From contig NZ_KZ845666.1 in the NCBI RefSeq assembly GCF_003313465.1, positions 332,412 through 396,411 on the forward strand: a DNA stretch of 64,000 bases, written 5' to 3'. Under the pieces are notes generated by a model. That model saw nothing but the letters and a program-made list of their open reading frames with translations, did not search any database and had not been told where the DNA came from. The position numbers were made by a program, and so were the translations under genes. How positions within the stretch are numbered: position 1 is the first letter of the stretch; each line of letters starts with the position of its first letter. Of the stretch, positions 1-9,414 are shown one piece after another. The DNA is from Thermoflavimicrobium daqui. GTDB taxonomy: Bacteria > Bacillota > Bacilli > Thermoactinomycetales > Thermoactinomycetaceae.

Positions 1-2
1 AT

Positions 3-140
3 CATATTTGTTGGACTGTTTGGGTTCCGGCTGGCGAAGAAAATAAATTGACTGAACAAGTAACGAATTGGACGAATGGACAAGCACGTATTAAATATGA
101 GGCAACTGAATACCGTGATGTACCGATCATAGCACCTTAA
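3..140 (+). CDS. C-terminal end of an unidentified protein (5' partial)
   Basis: An open frame runs in from the left edge and stops with TAA at 138-140, giving about 45 residues that end in DVPIIAP. The piece is mixed polar and hydrophobic, has two Trp near its start and shows no motif I recognise, so I assign no function. Its reality is supported by the intrinsic terminator that begins inside its last codons, and by the convergent histidine-kinase gene whose stop codon overlaps its own. The rest of the gene lies outside the window. Confidence 0.5.
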   Translation, partial: HICWTVWVPAGEENKLTEQVTNWTNGQARIKYEATEYRDVPIIAP

Positions 141-158
141 TGGTGCTCTTTTTCTTTT
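131..158 (+). terminator. Intrinsic terminator overlapping two convergent stop codons
   Basis: AGCACC (131-136) pairs with GGTGCT (142-147) around a 5-nt loop, followed by a T-rich tract. The loop holds TTAA, which supplies the stop codon of the rightward partial gene and, on the other strand, of the histidine kinase. Confidence 0.6.
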
Positions 159-1558
159 AAAATAGGTAAAACACCCGTGAAGACAGCTCCTCCCTCTTCA
201 TCATTATAGGCTCTTAAATCGCCTCCATGAGACACAAAAACTCGCTTCGCAATCGTAAGTCCCAGTCCAGCTCCACCTGTTTTACGATTTCTCGATTTTT
301 CTCCACGATAAAGTGGTGTAAATAGTTTAGGAATCTCCTTGGGATCAAGTCCTTTGCCAGTATTATGTATCCGAATAAAAGCAACATGTTTCTTGATATG
401 AACACCGAGTTTAATTCGGCCACCTTTAGGAGTATGCTGCTGAGCATTATGTAGCAAATTATGCAACGCCCGAATGAGCCAAGTCGTATCTCCATTGATC
501 CAGATCGTTTGCTTAGGATACTCTTCGATTAATTCGATTTCCTTCTGCTCGCTAGCAAAATGAAAGTCCTCTACACTTCGCTTAAGTATTGGCAATAATT
601 CGATCCGATTCCATTCTGGCTTTTGCTCCAATAAGTCTAACTTCGTAAATAAGAACAGGTCAGAAATAAGCTGACCAAGTAGATCTGCTTTCTCTCGACA
701 AATCGTTACATACTTTTCTAATCGCTCTGGGGTATGGGCAATTCCTGTTTGAATCCCTTCCAAATATCCGCGAATCGAAAAAAGTGGAGTACGTAAATCA
801 TGGATAATCGAAGAAATAAATAGTTTCCGCTCTTCTTCCATCTTCGCTTGCTGCTGAATCGAGTGAGTTAAGTCATTTCTCATCACATGAAAAGCTTGAA
901 TCACTTCGTTGATTTCTTTCACTCGTGTTCGTTTCAACTCAAAATCAAACTGTCGTTTCCCAATCCCTCTCGCTGCATCTCCAAGTTTTTGCAATGGGAT
1001 AATTAGAGCACGATGGGTGAAGAAAGCAGCTATCGAAAAGCAGAAGATCATCAGGATTCCCCAAGAAAGAAGAGATAGTTCCTCTCGCTCATCAAAAAAA
1101 AGATCTTTTTCAGAAGAAACAAATTGATAATAGCCGTCTAATTGATACAGATGAAGAGTTCCTTTCACTTTTCCATCTTGCCAAATGTAATATTCTTCAG
1201 AAGTTCCTTTTGATACTCGATACTTCCCTGTTGTATAGGTATCTTTATAGTTAAGGGTAGAAAAAATGGTTCGTCCTTTTTCATCAAGCAGACGGACTGC
1301 CAATTGATGCTTTTGTAACTCGGGAATCAATTTTTTACGCCAATTTGGATCATTCCACGATGGATATTGCCTAATTAGTCGTTGATCAATCCAATCCTCC
1401 ATATTGAAAAATTCCGTTGACTGAATGATCTGCTGATCAAATGCGTCCGATATTTGCCTCAAACTTACTATCGGAAATATGACACAAGCAACTAAAATTA
1501 AAATTAACCATTTCTTCGTTGATAAAGAAAACTCTATCCTCCTCGTGGTCCATTCCAT
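137..1558 (-). CDS. Two-component sensor histidine kinase
   Basis: This is a membrane sensor kinase of 473 residues. One membrane segment lies at about 17-34, followed by an extracytoplasmic sensor region of roughly 130 residues and a second membrane segment at about 163-184. A HAMP-like linker leads to the HisKA dimerisation helix, where SSIIHDLRTP gives the likely phospho-acceptor His253. The HATPase domain follows, with an N-box in LLHNAQQH and a G-box in GAGLGLTIAK. The start overlaps the end of the upstream response-regulator gene by 25 nt, so the two are translationally coupled. The divergent ABC transporter next door suggests a sensor that controls export of a lipid, peptide or antibiotic, but the ligand is not evident. 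Confidence 0.9.
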   Translation of the reverse strand: MEWTTRRIEFSLSTKKWLILILVACVIFPIVSLRQISDAFDQQIIQSTEFFNMEDWIDQRLIRQYPSWNDPNWRKKLIPELQKHQLAVRLLDEKGRTIFSTLNYKDTYTTGKYRVSKGTSEEYYIWQDGKVKGTLHLYQLDGYYQFVSSEKDLFFDEREELSLLSWGILMIFCFSIAAFFTHRALIIPLQKLGDAARGIGKRQFDFELKRTRVKEINEVIQAFHVMRNDLTHSIQQQAKMEEERKLFISSIIHDLRTPLFSIRGYLEGIQTGIAHTPERLEKYVTICREKADLLGQLISDLFLFTKLDLLEQKPEWNRIELLPILKRSVEDFHFASEQKEIELIEEYPKQTIWINGDTTWLIRALHNLLHNAQQHTPKGGRIKLGVHIKKHVAFIRIHNTGKGLDPKEIPKLFTPLYRGEKSRNRKTGGAGLGLTIAKRVFVSHGGDLRAYNDEEGGAVFTGVLPILKEKEHH

Positions 1559-2229
1559 TTATACCCCATCCCCCAAATTGTTTGAATATATTCCGGATCA
1601 GCCGGATTTTTCTCGATCTTATTACGAATCCGCGCAATATAAACACGTACGGTATGATGATCCGAATATACATCTCCCCATACTTGCTCTAGTAATTGAT
1701 CATAGGTAAACACTTGCTGAGGATGTTGTAATAAGAAGGTTAACAAGGCGTATTCCTTCGCAGTAAACGGGACTTGTTCCCCCCGAATCCATACGTCATG
1801 AGCTTGTACATCTACTTCAATCTCTCCACTTGTTAGACGTGGTATCTTTTGTCGCTTTAGCTCCCCTTTGGTTCGCCGTAAGACTGCTTTAATCCGTGCC
1901 ACTACCTCCCCAGGTGTGGCTGTTTTCACAATATAATCATCCGCTCCTAGACTTAATCCCCGAATCTTATCCGTGTCATGTTCACGTGCACTTAGAAAGA
2001 GGATGGGAAGATCACTTTCTTCACGAATTTGTCGACACAAAGAAAAGCCTGATTCACCCGGCATCATAATATCGAGAAGCATACAGTCAACCGAATGTCT
2101 ATCTAAAAGCGATTTTGCCTGTATGGCATCCTCAGCCAGTAAAACAGTATAACCTTCTACTTCTAGGAAGTCTCGCATCAGTTCTACAATTTCTCTTTCA
2201 TCATCCACAATTAGAATGGTTTCACTCAT
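1534..2229 (-). CDS. OmpR/PhoB-family response regulator
   Basis: The protein is a receiver domain followed by a winged-helix DNA-binding domain, 231 residues from the chosen start. The acidic pocket (D9, D10) and the phospho-acceptor D53 in LLDIMMPGESG are visible, as is the conserved Lys in the IVKTATPGE stretch. The C-terminal half has the Trans_reg_C pattern ending in YIQTIWGMGYKW. I chose the ATG at 2229 because a GAGGGG ribosome-binding site lies just upstream and the protein then begins with the usual short strand into the DD pair; the open frame extends another 21 codons. It is the cognate partner of the overlapping kinase and probably regulates the divergent ABC transporter. Confidence 0.9.
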   Translation of the reverse strand: MSETILIVDDEREIVELMRDFLEVEGYTVLLAEDAIQAKSLLDRHSVDCMLLDIMMPGESGFSLCRQIREESDLPILFLSAREHDTDKIRGLSLGADDYIVKTATPGEVVARIKAVLRRTKGELKRQKIPRLTSGEIEVDVQAHDVWIRGEQVPFTAKEYALLTFLLQHPQQVFTYDQLLEQVWGDVYSDHHTVRVYIARIRNKIEKNPADPEYIQTIWGMGYKWNGPRGG

Positions 2230-2263
2230 GGCAAACCCCTCAACTTTATGATTTTTCCCTATA

Positions 2264-2292
2264 TATAACTCTAGCAAAAAGAAATAACCCAA
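2264..2292 (-). promoter_or_regulatory. Candidate sigma-A promoter of the two-component operon
   Basis: On the minus strand TTGGGT (-35) is followed after 17 nt by GTTATA (-10), about 30 nt before the response-regulator ATG. Neither box is perfect, and the region is AT-rich. Confidence 0.35.
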
Positions 2293-2406
2293 TAAAAATC
2301 ATTACTACTATTTAATAAAGAATTGATACTTTATTGAGATTTTGCTCATAGGCTATTGAACTTTATCCTCTACCATTAAAAACAGTCAACGAAAGGGTGT
2401 GAGGAA

Positions 2407-3165
2407 ATGAATGCGGTAATCCAAACCATTTCATTAAATAAAACCTATGGTAAAGGTATCAATCAGTTTCATGCACTAAAAGATATTCAACTATCCATCT
2501 ATGAAGGTGAATTTGTAGCCATTATGGGAACCAGTGGTTCTGGAAAATCAACGTTACTTCATCTTTTGTCTGGACTGGATCAACCAACTACTGGTGAAGT
2601 TCTTTTTAATGGGAAGGCACTACATCGATTAAATGATAGTCAATTAACAGAGCTTCGTCGTGATCAAATCGGTTTTATCTTTCAATTTTTTCATCTCATT
2701 CCTGTTTTATCAGCTGAAGAAAATGTAACTTTACCTGCTATGCTAGCTGGGAAAACCAATCAACAACTCACCGTCAAAGCAAGACAACTACTCCAATTTA
2801 TGGGGATTGGTCAGTTAGCGAAATCCCTACCATCACAAATGTCTGGAGGTCAACAACAACGTGTCGCTATCGCGCGATCCCTCATCAATGATCCGAAATT
2901 AATTCTCGCAGATGAACCAACAGGTAGCTTGGACTCTAAAACCAGCAAAGAGATTTTAACGATTTTACAGCGCTTTTGTGCAGAAAGAAATCATTCATTG
3001 GCCATGGTAACTCATGATCCACATGTAGCTGCGTATGCCGATCGAGTCATTTTTCTCCAAGATGGTCGAATCGTTTATGAACACACCTTTACTTCTGATC
3101 ATCCACAAGCCAATGCTTCCTTTTTAATGAAGGTAGTTGAGGAGATCGGGGGTTCGATCTCATGA
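2407..3165 (+). CDS. ABC transporter ATP-binding protein (LolD/MacB type)
   Basis: This cytoplasmic ATPase of 252 residues belongs to the class that powers FtsX-like permeases. Walker A (GTSGSGKS, about 41-48), the signature MSGGQQQR, Walker B with [10 protein letters not shown], and the downstream switch His in VTHDPH are all present. The start has a GAGGA ribosome-binding site in GTGTGAGGAAATG. Its stop overlaps the permease start as ATGA (3162-3165), so ATPase and permease are one unit. It is divergent from the two-component genes across 177 nt, the usual layout for a sensor-controlled exporter such as those for antimicrobial-peptide resistance. The substrate cannot be read from sequence. 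Confidence 0.92.
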   Translation: MNAVIQTISLNKTYGKGINQFHALKDIQLSIYEGEFVAIMGTSGSGKSTLLHLLSGLDQPTTGEVLFNGKALHRLNDSQLTELRRDQIGFIFQFFHLIPVLSAEENVTLPAMLAGKTNQQLTVKARQLLQFMGIGQLAKSLPSQMSGGQQQRVAIARSLINDPKLILADEPTGSLDSKTSKEILTILQRFCAERNHSLAMVTHDPHVAAYADRVIFLQDGRIVYEHTFTSDHPQANASFLMKVVEEIGGSIS

Positions 3166-5744
3166 GGCAGTTAGTTTGGCGTTTTTTTTATGGATATAAA
3201 AAAAGAACGGGCTTTGCTATCCTTGGTGTTGCCTTAGCCATGATTATTTTAGTCATTTCACAAATTTTACTCGCTACCCTTGAACAGGCAAGTGAATTAG
3301 GAATCAAACAAAAGTATGGTAATTATGATCTAATGGTCGGGTACCAAAAGACGAAGCAATTCTTATCTGAGAGCGATATTGCAAAGATTAAGAGAATACC
3401 CCAAGTGAAAGAGATAGCTCCTTTCTACTATCCTTATATCGATGAGAATCCTATTTTTTTCGATGGCTCACCTATCCCTTTTATCTATATTGGAGTTAAC
3501 AACAACCCATTAGCTAAAGAAATGGATTTAATAAAAAGAATCAAGCAGGGACAACTACCAAGAGCAGGCGAAGTAGTCTTATCCCTTCCTTATATGAAGA
3601 AGAAGGGATTACGTATAGGGGATTCAGTCAAGATACCCTTTGCAAGTCAGAAAAAGAAGAGACTAACTATCTCAGGTATTTTACATGTTACAGATGTCAA
3701 TATTGCGCTATTTGATCTAGCATGGCTACAAGAAACCACCGCTAAACAAGGGCGTATAACCATGATGTTAGTTCAACTAACTGATTTAAAAAGTAAGGCT
3801 GCTGTTATTGAACAAATCCGTAACCAATTCCCTCGGATCCATATCGACAAACGAGATCTGATTGATAAAGAACGAGAAAACCTAGGCGGCTTAAAACCTG
3901 TCGTCTATGGGCTTAATGTTACCATTCTTATCGGCAGTGCACTTCTTATGATCACGATCTTACAAATGTCTCTTCACGAACGCAAAAAGGAATTAGCTAC
4001 GATTCGCTTACTTGGCGGGAAGAAAAATCAATTGTTTCGCTTAGTCATTCATGAAGCGATTTTGGTGAGTACCTCAGGGAGTCTTCTTGGTCTAGGGGGT
4101 GGAGTCGGTCTTTCATTTTTACTTCAACAATCGCTAATGAAATGGATGGCTCTCCCTATAGTACCCATTGTAATCCCATGGACACTTATTCTTTTATCAT
4201 TAATGGGGGGGATTCTCTTCATCACACTGGCATCACTGATCCCAGCTTACCGAAGTAGTCAAGTGCCACCTATGGTCGCTTTTCGGCAAGCTGCACCACA
4301 ATCTCAAAAGCAGAAGCCAGTGATTAAGTGGGTCTCCCTGCTTTGTATCATTAGTTCAGTCACATTAACAATCTGGAACCTAATGCGTACGCCAAGTCAA
4401 ACGATTTATTTAGTTAGTGGTCTTCTATTTACAATAGGGGTCTTTCTCGCAGTTTCTTGGATTCTTCCCTTATTGGTACGAGGAATTAGCTGGGTATTCC
4501 AATTAGTTCAATCCTCTGATCGCATTCTGTCCAGCCGAAATACGTTACGGCAGCTTCATCGTAGTACTCAACTTGCGAGTGTTCTGATGTTAGCCATCAT
4601 TATCGGAAACGTTGGCTTAAGTATTCTTTATCTGTTAAAAGATGAACAAGAAAAGCAGCTCTCAGAAATATATCCGATGGAATATATTTTGGATGCCAAT
4701 ACTTCACATAGCGAAGCCGGATTTTCCGAACAGATTTATGACTCGATTGCTAAACTGCCTCATATGAAAGCATTCCCTTTATACAATCGTGGTCATTTTT
4801 CTACACAAAATCTAGACATCAAAAAAATCAAGAAAGAGAAACTATCCCTTTTTCCTGAGAATGGTAGCTATCAAACACTGGTTAGCTTAATCGGATCGGA
4901 CCTAGAAACTATTTATAAACAGTTACCTTTTCGTATTATATCTGGACAGATTAATTCATCTGCTCTAAAACAAAATGGTGTCGTGATTACGAAAACATTT
5001 TCCGAACTGACAGGTTATAAGCTAGGGGATCCAATAGCTCTAAAAGAAGATACACAGCTCAAATGGGGAGACGGTCCTCCTAAACGAATCACTCTAAAAA
5101 TAGTCGGGATTATCGATCCATATCCTTTTGCGCCCAAAGACGACCTTCTACTCATTACCCATACGGACATCACTAAGAAAATCTTCGGAATCTCTACGAT
5201 TGACAAAATTTACTTTGATGTAACTAAATCATCGGCTAAAAAAGAGATCGAAAAACAAATCAATCAAAAACTTAAAGATCCTTCTTTATCCAAAGCAATT
5301 CTAACGAGCCGAACGGAGGAATTTGGCAAGTTTATTGAGCAATATAAGCAGCGGTTATGGCTTTTAGGGGCCGCTGTATCACTGATTGCGCTATTTTCTC
5401 TTTTAGGTCTACTTAATAATACAGCCAGTAGCTTACAAGAACGACGAGCTGAATTTGCAGTGTTGAGAGCCTTAGGGGGGAAACGTAGGCAGGTCTTGCG
5501 ACTCATCCTGTGGGAAGGTATCTTAGTTACCACTGCCGGAGGATTCCTCGGAATGATTGTCAGTATCTTCTTAGGAGCTCATCTCATCGCTGCCTTAGAC
5601 AAAACGTTATGGGATTTCCCAATAACAGGAAGCCTTTATTGCCTTGCTTTTAGCCCGATTATCGGTCTAATCGCAAATTTTATACCTGCTTTTTCAACAG
5701 TAAATGGAAAAATTAGCAGGAATCTGACAACTGATGCAGAATAA
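3162..5744 (+). CDS. FtsX-like ABC transporter permease (two FtsX domains)
   Basis: This is an 860-residue membrane protein with a duplicated FtsX (DUF214) layout. A membrane helix at about 18-38 precedes a large extracytoplasmic domain, then three helices around 247-365. A linking pair of helices at about 390-440 and a further helix near 470-490 precede a second extracytoplasmic domain, and three terminal helices end the protein. Both FtsX domains carry the typical ATIRLLGGKK / AVLRALGGKR loop that couples to the ATPase. It moves or mechanically transmits to substrates in the envelope rather than importing nutrients. It is followed by a strong terminator. Confidence 0.88.
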   Translation: MRQLVWRFFYGYKKRTGFAILGVALAMIILVISQILLATLEQASELGIKQKYGNYDLMVGYQKTKQFLSESDIAKIKRIPQVKEIAPFYYPYIDENPIFFDGSPIPFIYIGVNNNPLAKEMDLIKRIKQGQLPRAGEVVLSLPYMKKKGLRIGDSVKIPFASQKKKRLTISGILHVTDVNIALFDLAWLQETTAKQGRITMMLVQLTDLKSKAAVIEQIRNQFPRIHIDKRDLIDKERENLGGLKPVVYGLNVTILIGSALLMITILQMSLHERKKELATIRLLGGKKNQLFRLVIHEAILVSTSGSLLGLGGGVGLSFLLQQSLMKWMALPIVPIVIPWTLILLSLMGGILFITLASLIPAYRSSQVPPMVAFRQAAPQSQKQKPVIKWVSLLCIISSVTLTIWNLMRTPSQTIYLVSGLLFTIGVFLAVSWILPLLVRGISWVFQLVQSSDRILSSRNTLRQLHRSTQLASVLMLAIIIGNVGLSILYLLKDEQEKQLSEIYPMEYILDANTSHSEAGFSEQIYDSIAKLPHMKAFPLYNRGHFSTQNLDIKKIKKEKLSLFPENGSYQTLVSLIGSDLETIYKQLPFRIISGQINSSALKQNGVVITKTFSELTGYKLGDPIALKEDTQLKWGDGPPKRITLKIVGIIDPYPFAPKDDLLLITHTDITKKIFGISTIDKIYFDVTKSSAKKEIEKQINQKLKDPSLSKAILTSRTEEFGKFIEQYKQRLWLLGAAVSLIALFSLLGLLNNTASSLQERRAEFAVLRALGGKRRQVLRLILWEGILVTTAGGFLGMIVSIFLGAHLIAALDKTLWDFPITGSLYCLAFSPIIGLIANFIPAFSTVNGKISRNLTTDAE

Positions 5745-5768
5745 TGTATTATACCAGCTCTTATCGTC

Positions 5769-5815
5769 AAGACCAATACCCCATGTACTTTATGTACTGG
5801 GGTATTGGTCTTTTA
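5769..5815 (+). terminator. Strong intrinsic terminator between convergent operons
   Basis: A 14-bp perfect stem (AAGACCAATACCCC at 5769-5782 pairing with 5799-5812) encloses a loop that contains two GTAC tetramers, and T residues follow. It lies between the permease and the convergent murP end and could act on both strands, although the T-tract favours the plus strand. Confidence 0.85.
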
Positions 5816-5818
5816 TCA

Positions 5819-7183
5819 TTATTCTTTAAATTCACTTGCCATCTCATCGTTAAAACCAAAGAAATAGGTAAAGACAAAACCAGCGAGATATGCAATAAGC
5901 ACGCCTATTAAATAATAAACAATCTGTTCAGTATGAACTAGAAACGTGAGTGGTAGTCCAGATACACCGACAGAAATCGTAGCTACTTTAAAAAAGGCCT
6001 GAAATGCTCCTCCTACTCCTGCACCTAAACATGCTGTTAAAAAAGGTCTTCCTAAAGGTAATGTCACTCCAAATATTAGCGGTTCCCCAATTCCTAACAT
6101 TCCAGCTGGTAAAGCTCCTCCCACTGCTCGTTTAAGTCGCTTCTTCTTCGTTTTCACATAAATTGCCAAGGCTGCACCAACTTGTCCTGCTCCGCTCATG
6201 GCTAGAATCGGCAATAGAGGATCATCTCCGATTTGATTAATGAGTTCCAAATGAACAGGGGTTAATCCTTGATGTAATCCAGTTACAACAAGAGGTAAAA
6301 AAGTAGCTCCTAAAATAAAACCTGCAATAATCCCGCCAATATCTAAAATTTGCAATAATAATTTGGTGATTCCATCAGAGATCCAACCTCCGAGTGGCAT
6401 AAAAACAAGATAAGTAAATAATCCTGTAATCAACAAAGAAAGGGTTGGTGTAAACACAATATCAATGGAGGCAGGCATTCGCTTTCGAATTAGCCGTTCC
6501 ATATAAGCTATAAAAATAGCTGCAATCATTACGCCAATCAGTCCACCCCGTCCAGGAACGAGTTTCTGGCCAAACAGAGTTACTTCTGCAATAGCTGGGT
6601 TTATGATCAAGGCTCCTGCTAACCCACCCAAAGCCGGAGAACCCCCAAACTCCTTGGCTGTATTGATCCCGACAAAGATCGCTAAGTAGACAAATAAACC
6701 TCCACCGATCAGGGTAAGTATTTGAGCTAGTTCCGTTTTTTCATTTAACCATCCTGCTTGGATTGCTGCTTTGGTCATTCCTGTTATAAGCCCTGATGCA
6801 ACCAGTGCTGGAATAAGCGGAATGAAGATACTAGCGATTTTTTTTAATATCTGATGGAATGAAGTTTCGCTTTTTGCTCTCGCTTCTTTTTTTAACTCTT
6901 TGGCTCTTTCTTTTAGCTGGGTGCTCTCCTCTTCTTTTAATAACTTCCCAAATGCAGTAGCAACTTTATTTACCTTTCCTGGACCAATGACTATTTGAAG
7001 GGTGTCCGCTTCAATTACTCCTAATACTCCATCAATTTGCTTTAGTTTTTTTTGATCTATTTGTTTATCGTCTATGGTTTTGACGCGTAAACGAGTCATA
7101 CAATGGGTATAAGATTCAATATTACTTGCTCCACCCAATACCTCTAATATCTCACTAGCTAACCTTTTTATATCATCGGACAC
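5819..7183 (-). CDS. murP: PTS N-acetylmuramic acid transporter subunit IIBC (MurP-like)
   Basis: This is a phosphotransferase-system membrane permease of 454 residues. The N-terminal EIIB domain has the phospho-acceptor Cys28 in HCMTRLR. A charged linker rich in Lys and Glu (about 85-105) is followed by a ten-helix EIIC domain that carries GIGEPLIFGV. No EIIA is attached, so phosphate must come from a separate EIIA-Glc. By fold alone it could be any glucose/sucrose-family EIIBC. Its position behind murQ and murR makes MurNAc the likely sugar, imported as MurNAc-6-phosphate. It starts 24 nt after murR in the same operon. Confidence 0.82.
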   Translation of the reverse strand: MSDDIKRLASEILEVLGGASNIESYTHCMTRLRVKTIDDKQIDQKKLKQIDGVLGVIEADTLQIVIGPGKVNKVATAFGKLLKEEESTQLKERAKELKKEARAKSETSFHQILKKIASIFIPLIPALVASGLITGMTKAAIQAGWLNEKTELAQILTLIGGGLFVYLAIFVGINTAKEFGGSPALGGLAGALIINPAIAEVTLFGQKLVPGRGGLIGVMIAAIFIAYMERLIRKRMPASIDIVFTPTLSLLITGLFTYLVFMPLGGWISDGITKLLLQILDIGGIIAGFILGATFLPLVVTGLHQGLTPVHLELINQIGDDPLLPILAMSGAGQVGAALAIYVKTKKKRLKRAVGGALPAGMLGIGEPLIFGVTLPLGRPFLTACLGAGVGGAFQAFFKVATISVGVSGLPLTFLVHTEQIVYYLIGVLIAYLAGFVFTYFFGFNDEMASEFKE

Positions 7184-7207
7184 GCCGGTCTCCTCCTTGT
7201 GAACGAA

Positions 7208-8074
7208 TTATTTATATGTCCGATCCTTCAGATATTTCACAGCCTGTCTAGTGTGGTCAATATGCTTTATCATTGGTTCGTAATCTTGTGATATTAAACT
7301 AAAAAAGAGTACATCGATACAAAATAGCTGAGCCATTCGAGAAGCCGTCGCTGCACTTCGAAATACGGCTTCATATTCTCCAGATACTTTTAATGATACA
7401 TCTACATGATTATCGATCGTTCGAAAACCAAACTTAGACAGACCGATCGTGTTTAATCCATATTTTTTAGCTAAAATTAATAAATCAATCACTTCTTTTG
7501 TTTCACCTGAGTAAGAAATTCCAAATAAAAGATCAGAAGAGTTGGCATTTGCGAGAAGCATAGCAATCATATGTGTATCTGTAAAAGCAGTAGCATGCTT
7601 ATTTAAACGTAAAAATTTATGCTGAGCATCTTGGGCAACTATTCCCGAAGCACCCACACCAAAAACATGAATCGTTTCAGCTTGATTTAGCAAATAAAGA
7701 GCTTGCTTTAATTTAGCTAAATCCAACAAACTAGCAGTATCTTCAATGACTTGAATATGATTTTGAAGCGTTTTGTCGATGATGGATTCGATCTTATCTT
7801 CCGGTTCTATATCTCGATAGCCTAATGGGGTAGGGGTATTCTTGGCCAAATCCCCAGCCAAGCGGACTTTTAAATCGGGTAAGCCCTTTAAACCAAGAGA
7901 TTTACATAGACGAACAACTGCAGCACCACTTGTGTTTGTCGATTGTCCCAATTGTTGAGCACTCTGATTTAGGACCTCATGTGGATACTCCAAAATATAT
8001 TGGGCGATTTTCCTCTCAGAAATCGGAAGCGCTGTCAAAACAGAATGAATACGTTGAAAAACACCTGTTGTCAT
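7208..8074 (-). CDS. murR: MurR/RpiR-family transcriptional regulator
   Basis: The 288-residue protein has an N-terminal RpiR helix-turn-helix domain (about 1-77), with recognition-helix residues in [15 protein letters not shown]-terminal SIS sugar-phosphate-binding domain (about 120-255) carries VFGVGASG. The family senses phosphosugars, and MurR proteins respond to MurNAc-6-phosphate. Its start overlaps the murQ stop as ATGA (8071-8074), and murP follows. It is therefore the probable local regulator of this recycling operon. Confidence 0.88.
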   Translation of the reverse strand: MTTGVFQRIHSVLTALPISERKIAQYILEYPHEVLNQSAQQLGQSTNTSGAAVVRLCKSLGLKGLPDLKVRLAGDLAKNTPTPLGYRDIEPEDKIESIIDKTLQNHIQVIEDTASLLDLAKLKQALYLLNQAETIHVFGVGASGIVAQDAQHKFLRLNKHATAFTDTHMIAMLLANANSSDLLFGISYSGETKEVIDLLILAKKYGLNTIGLSKFGFRTIDNHVDVSLKVSGEYEAVFRSAATASRMAQLFCIDVLFFSLISQDYEPMIKHIDHTRQAVKYLKDRTYK

Positions 8075-8982
8075 CTTTCATCTCCTATTTTAATAGCAGC
8101 TCGTACATCCCCTTGAGCTTGGTTAAGACGCTGTTTTGCTTCTACTATGGAAGTTCCTGTTTGTAACATCACGATTGCTATCTTTACTTCATTGTTGGCT
8201 TGCTCTAAAGCCTGTCTTGCTGTCTGTTCATCTACTTTTGTCAAAGTACGAATGATCCGAATAGCCCGTTCATATAATTTATGATTGGTTACTTTCACAT
8301 CGACCATTAAATTTTCATATACCTTTCCTAAGCGAATCATCGCTGTTGTCGAAATCATATTTAAAATCATTTTATGAGCTGTAGCTGCTTTAAGACGTGT
8401 TGAGCCGGTCAATACTTCTGGTCCCACCACCACATCGATCACTTGATCTGCATAATGACCCAACTTAGAGTTGGGATTAGCAGTAAGAGCAACTGTTTTG
8501 GCTCCTATTTTTTTAGCATATTGAAGTGCTCCAATAACATAAGGCGTTCGTCCACTTGCTGCAATACCAATCACCAAATCTCTCTCATTTAGATCCAATT
8601 GAATTAAATCATTTTCTCCAAACGCTTCATGATCTTCTGCCCCTTCAACCGCCTTAGTAAATGCCTCTGTTCCACCTGCTATCAATCCAATCACTAAATC
8701 AGGTGGCACACTAAAAGTGGGAGGGCATTCAACTGCATCCATCACACCAAGCCGTCCACTTGTGCCAGCTCCTACGTAGATGATCCGTCCACCAGCTTGC
8801 AATGCTTCTAATGCCCTGTTGACAGCGATTTCAACATCGGATAATACTTCTTTTACTGCAAGAGCCACTTTTTGATCTTCCTCATTCATCACTTGTAAAA
8901 TTTCCCTTGTAGAAAATGTATCGATCTTCATCGTTTGCGGATTTCGTGCTTCTGTCGTAAGTGTCGATAAGTCTTCTTTCAT
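8071..8982 (-). CDS. murQ: N-acetylmuramic acid 6-phosphate etherase
   Basis: MurQ cleaves the lactyl ether of MurNAc-6-phosphate to give GlcNAc-6-phosphate and D-lactate, a cytoplasmic step of cell-wall recycling. The SIS-fold signature [14 protein letters not shown] is followed by a conserved Glu in ECPPTF and by the [15 protein letters not shown] region, which contains family-typical acidic residues. I place the start at 8982 ([14 protein letters not shown], matching the family N-terminus), 7 nt after an AAGGAG site. An adjacent in-frame ATG at 8985 and a longer open frame to 9033 are less likely. The result is 303 residues, about normal. It is the first gene of murQ-murR-murP; no nagZ or amiE lies nearby. 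Confidence 0.93.
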   Translation of the reverse strand: MKEDLSTLTTEARNPQTMKIDTFSTREILQVMNEEDQKVALAVKEVLSDVEIAVNRALEALQAGGRIIYVGAGTSGRLGVMDAVECPPTFSVPPDLVIGLIAGGTEAFTKAVEGAEDHEAFGENDLIQLDLNERDLVIGIAASGRTPYVIGALQYAKKIGAKTVALTANPNSKLGHYADQVIDVVVGPEVLTGSTRLKAATAHKMILNMISTTAMIRLGKVYENLMVDVKVTNHKLYERAIRIIRTLTKVDEQTARQALEQANNEVKIAIVMLQTGTSIVEAKQRLNQAQGDVRAAIKIGDER

Positions 8983-9414
8983 CATCCATCTCCTTTTCTC
9001 TACATAAAAGTTCTTAATTATATAGTATAACATCGAATATTCTAAAACTTGCCATTTTATTATAACCTATTTTAAAACCTTATTTCAATAATTTTAACTT
9101 CATATCAAAATATTATTTTATATAATCCTTATTGATAATAGTAAGCTTTTTATACTTATCATTAATAGACTCTCTTATTATTCCTTATATAAGAAGATCT
9201 GCATCAATCATTTGATGATTCAATATCCCCCTATTATATTTTATTTATAAATTATATGATAAATACTTGATTTAATTTTTTATACATAAAATATTATATA
9301 TATGCAATCCAGTATCTAGTATTTATATAGATACGATTAGAAATCGCATGTATATAAATACAATACAACACATCACAATACTAGATTCATTTATTTATTA
9401 AGGGAGGGGAAGAA
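8983..9414. other. AT-rich intergenic region between murQ and the CBM/FN3 gene
   Basis: A 430-nt stretch of very AT-rich DNA separates two divergent genes. I see no convincing ORF. It must hold promoters for both directions; TATAAT-like strings are so frequent that none can be picked with confidence. Its one clear structure is the palindrome at 9319-9361. Confidence 0.6.
9319..9361. repeat. 43-bp interrupted palindrome upstream of the chitinase-like gene
   Basis: GTATTTATATA (9319-9329) is perfectly inverted at 9351-9361 (TATATAAATAC). Inside, CGATT (9334-9338) is inverted at 9342-9346 around AGA. The element ends 53 nt before the start codon and could be an operator or a 5' leader hairpin. 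Confidence 0.6.

Noticed and set aside
5819..7183. Calling the PTS protein a sucrose or trehalose transporter
   Set aside because: EIIBC domains of these groups are alike, but the operon with murQ and murR points to MurNAc.
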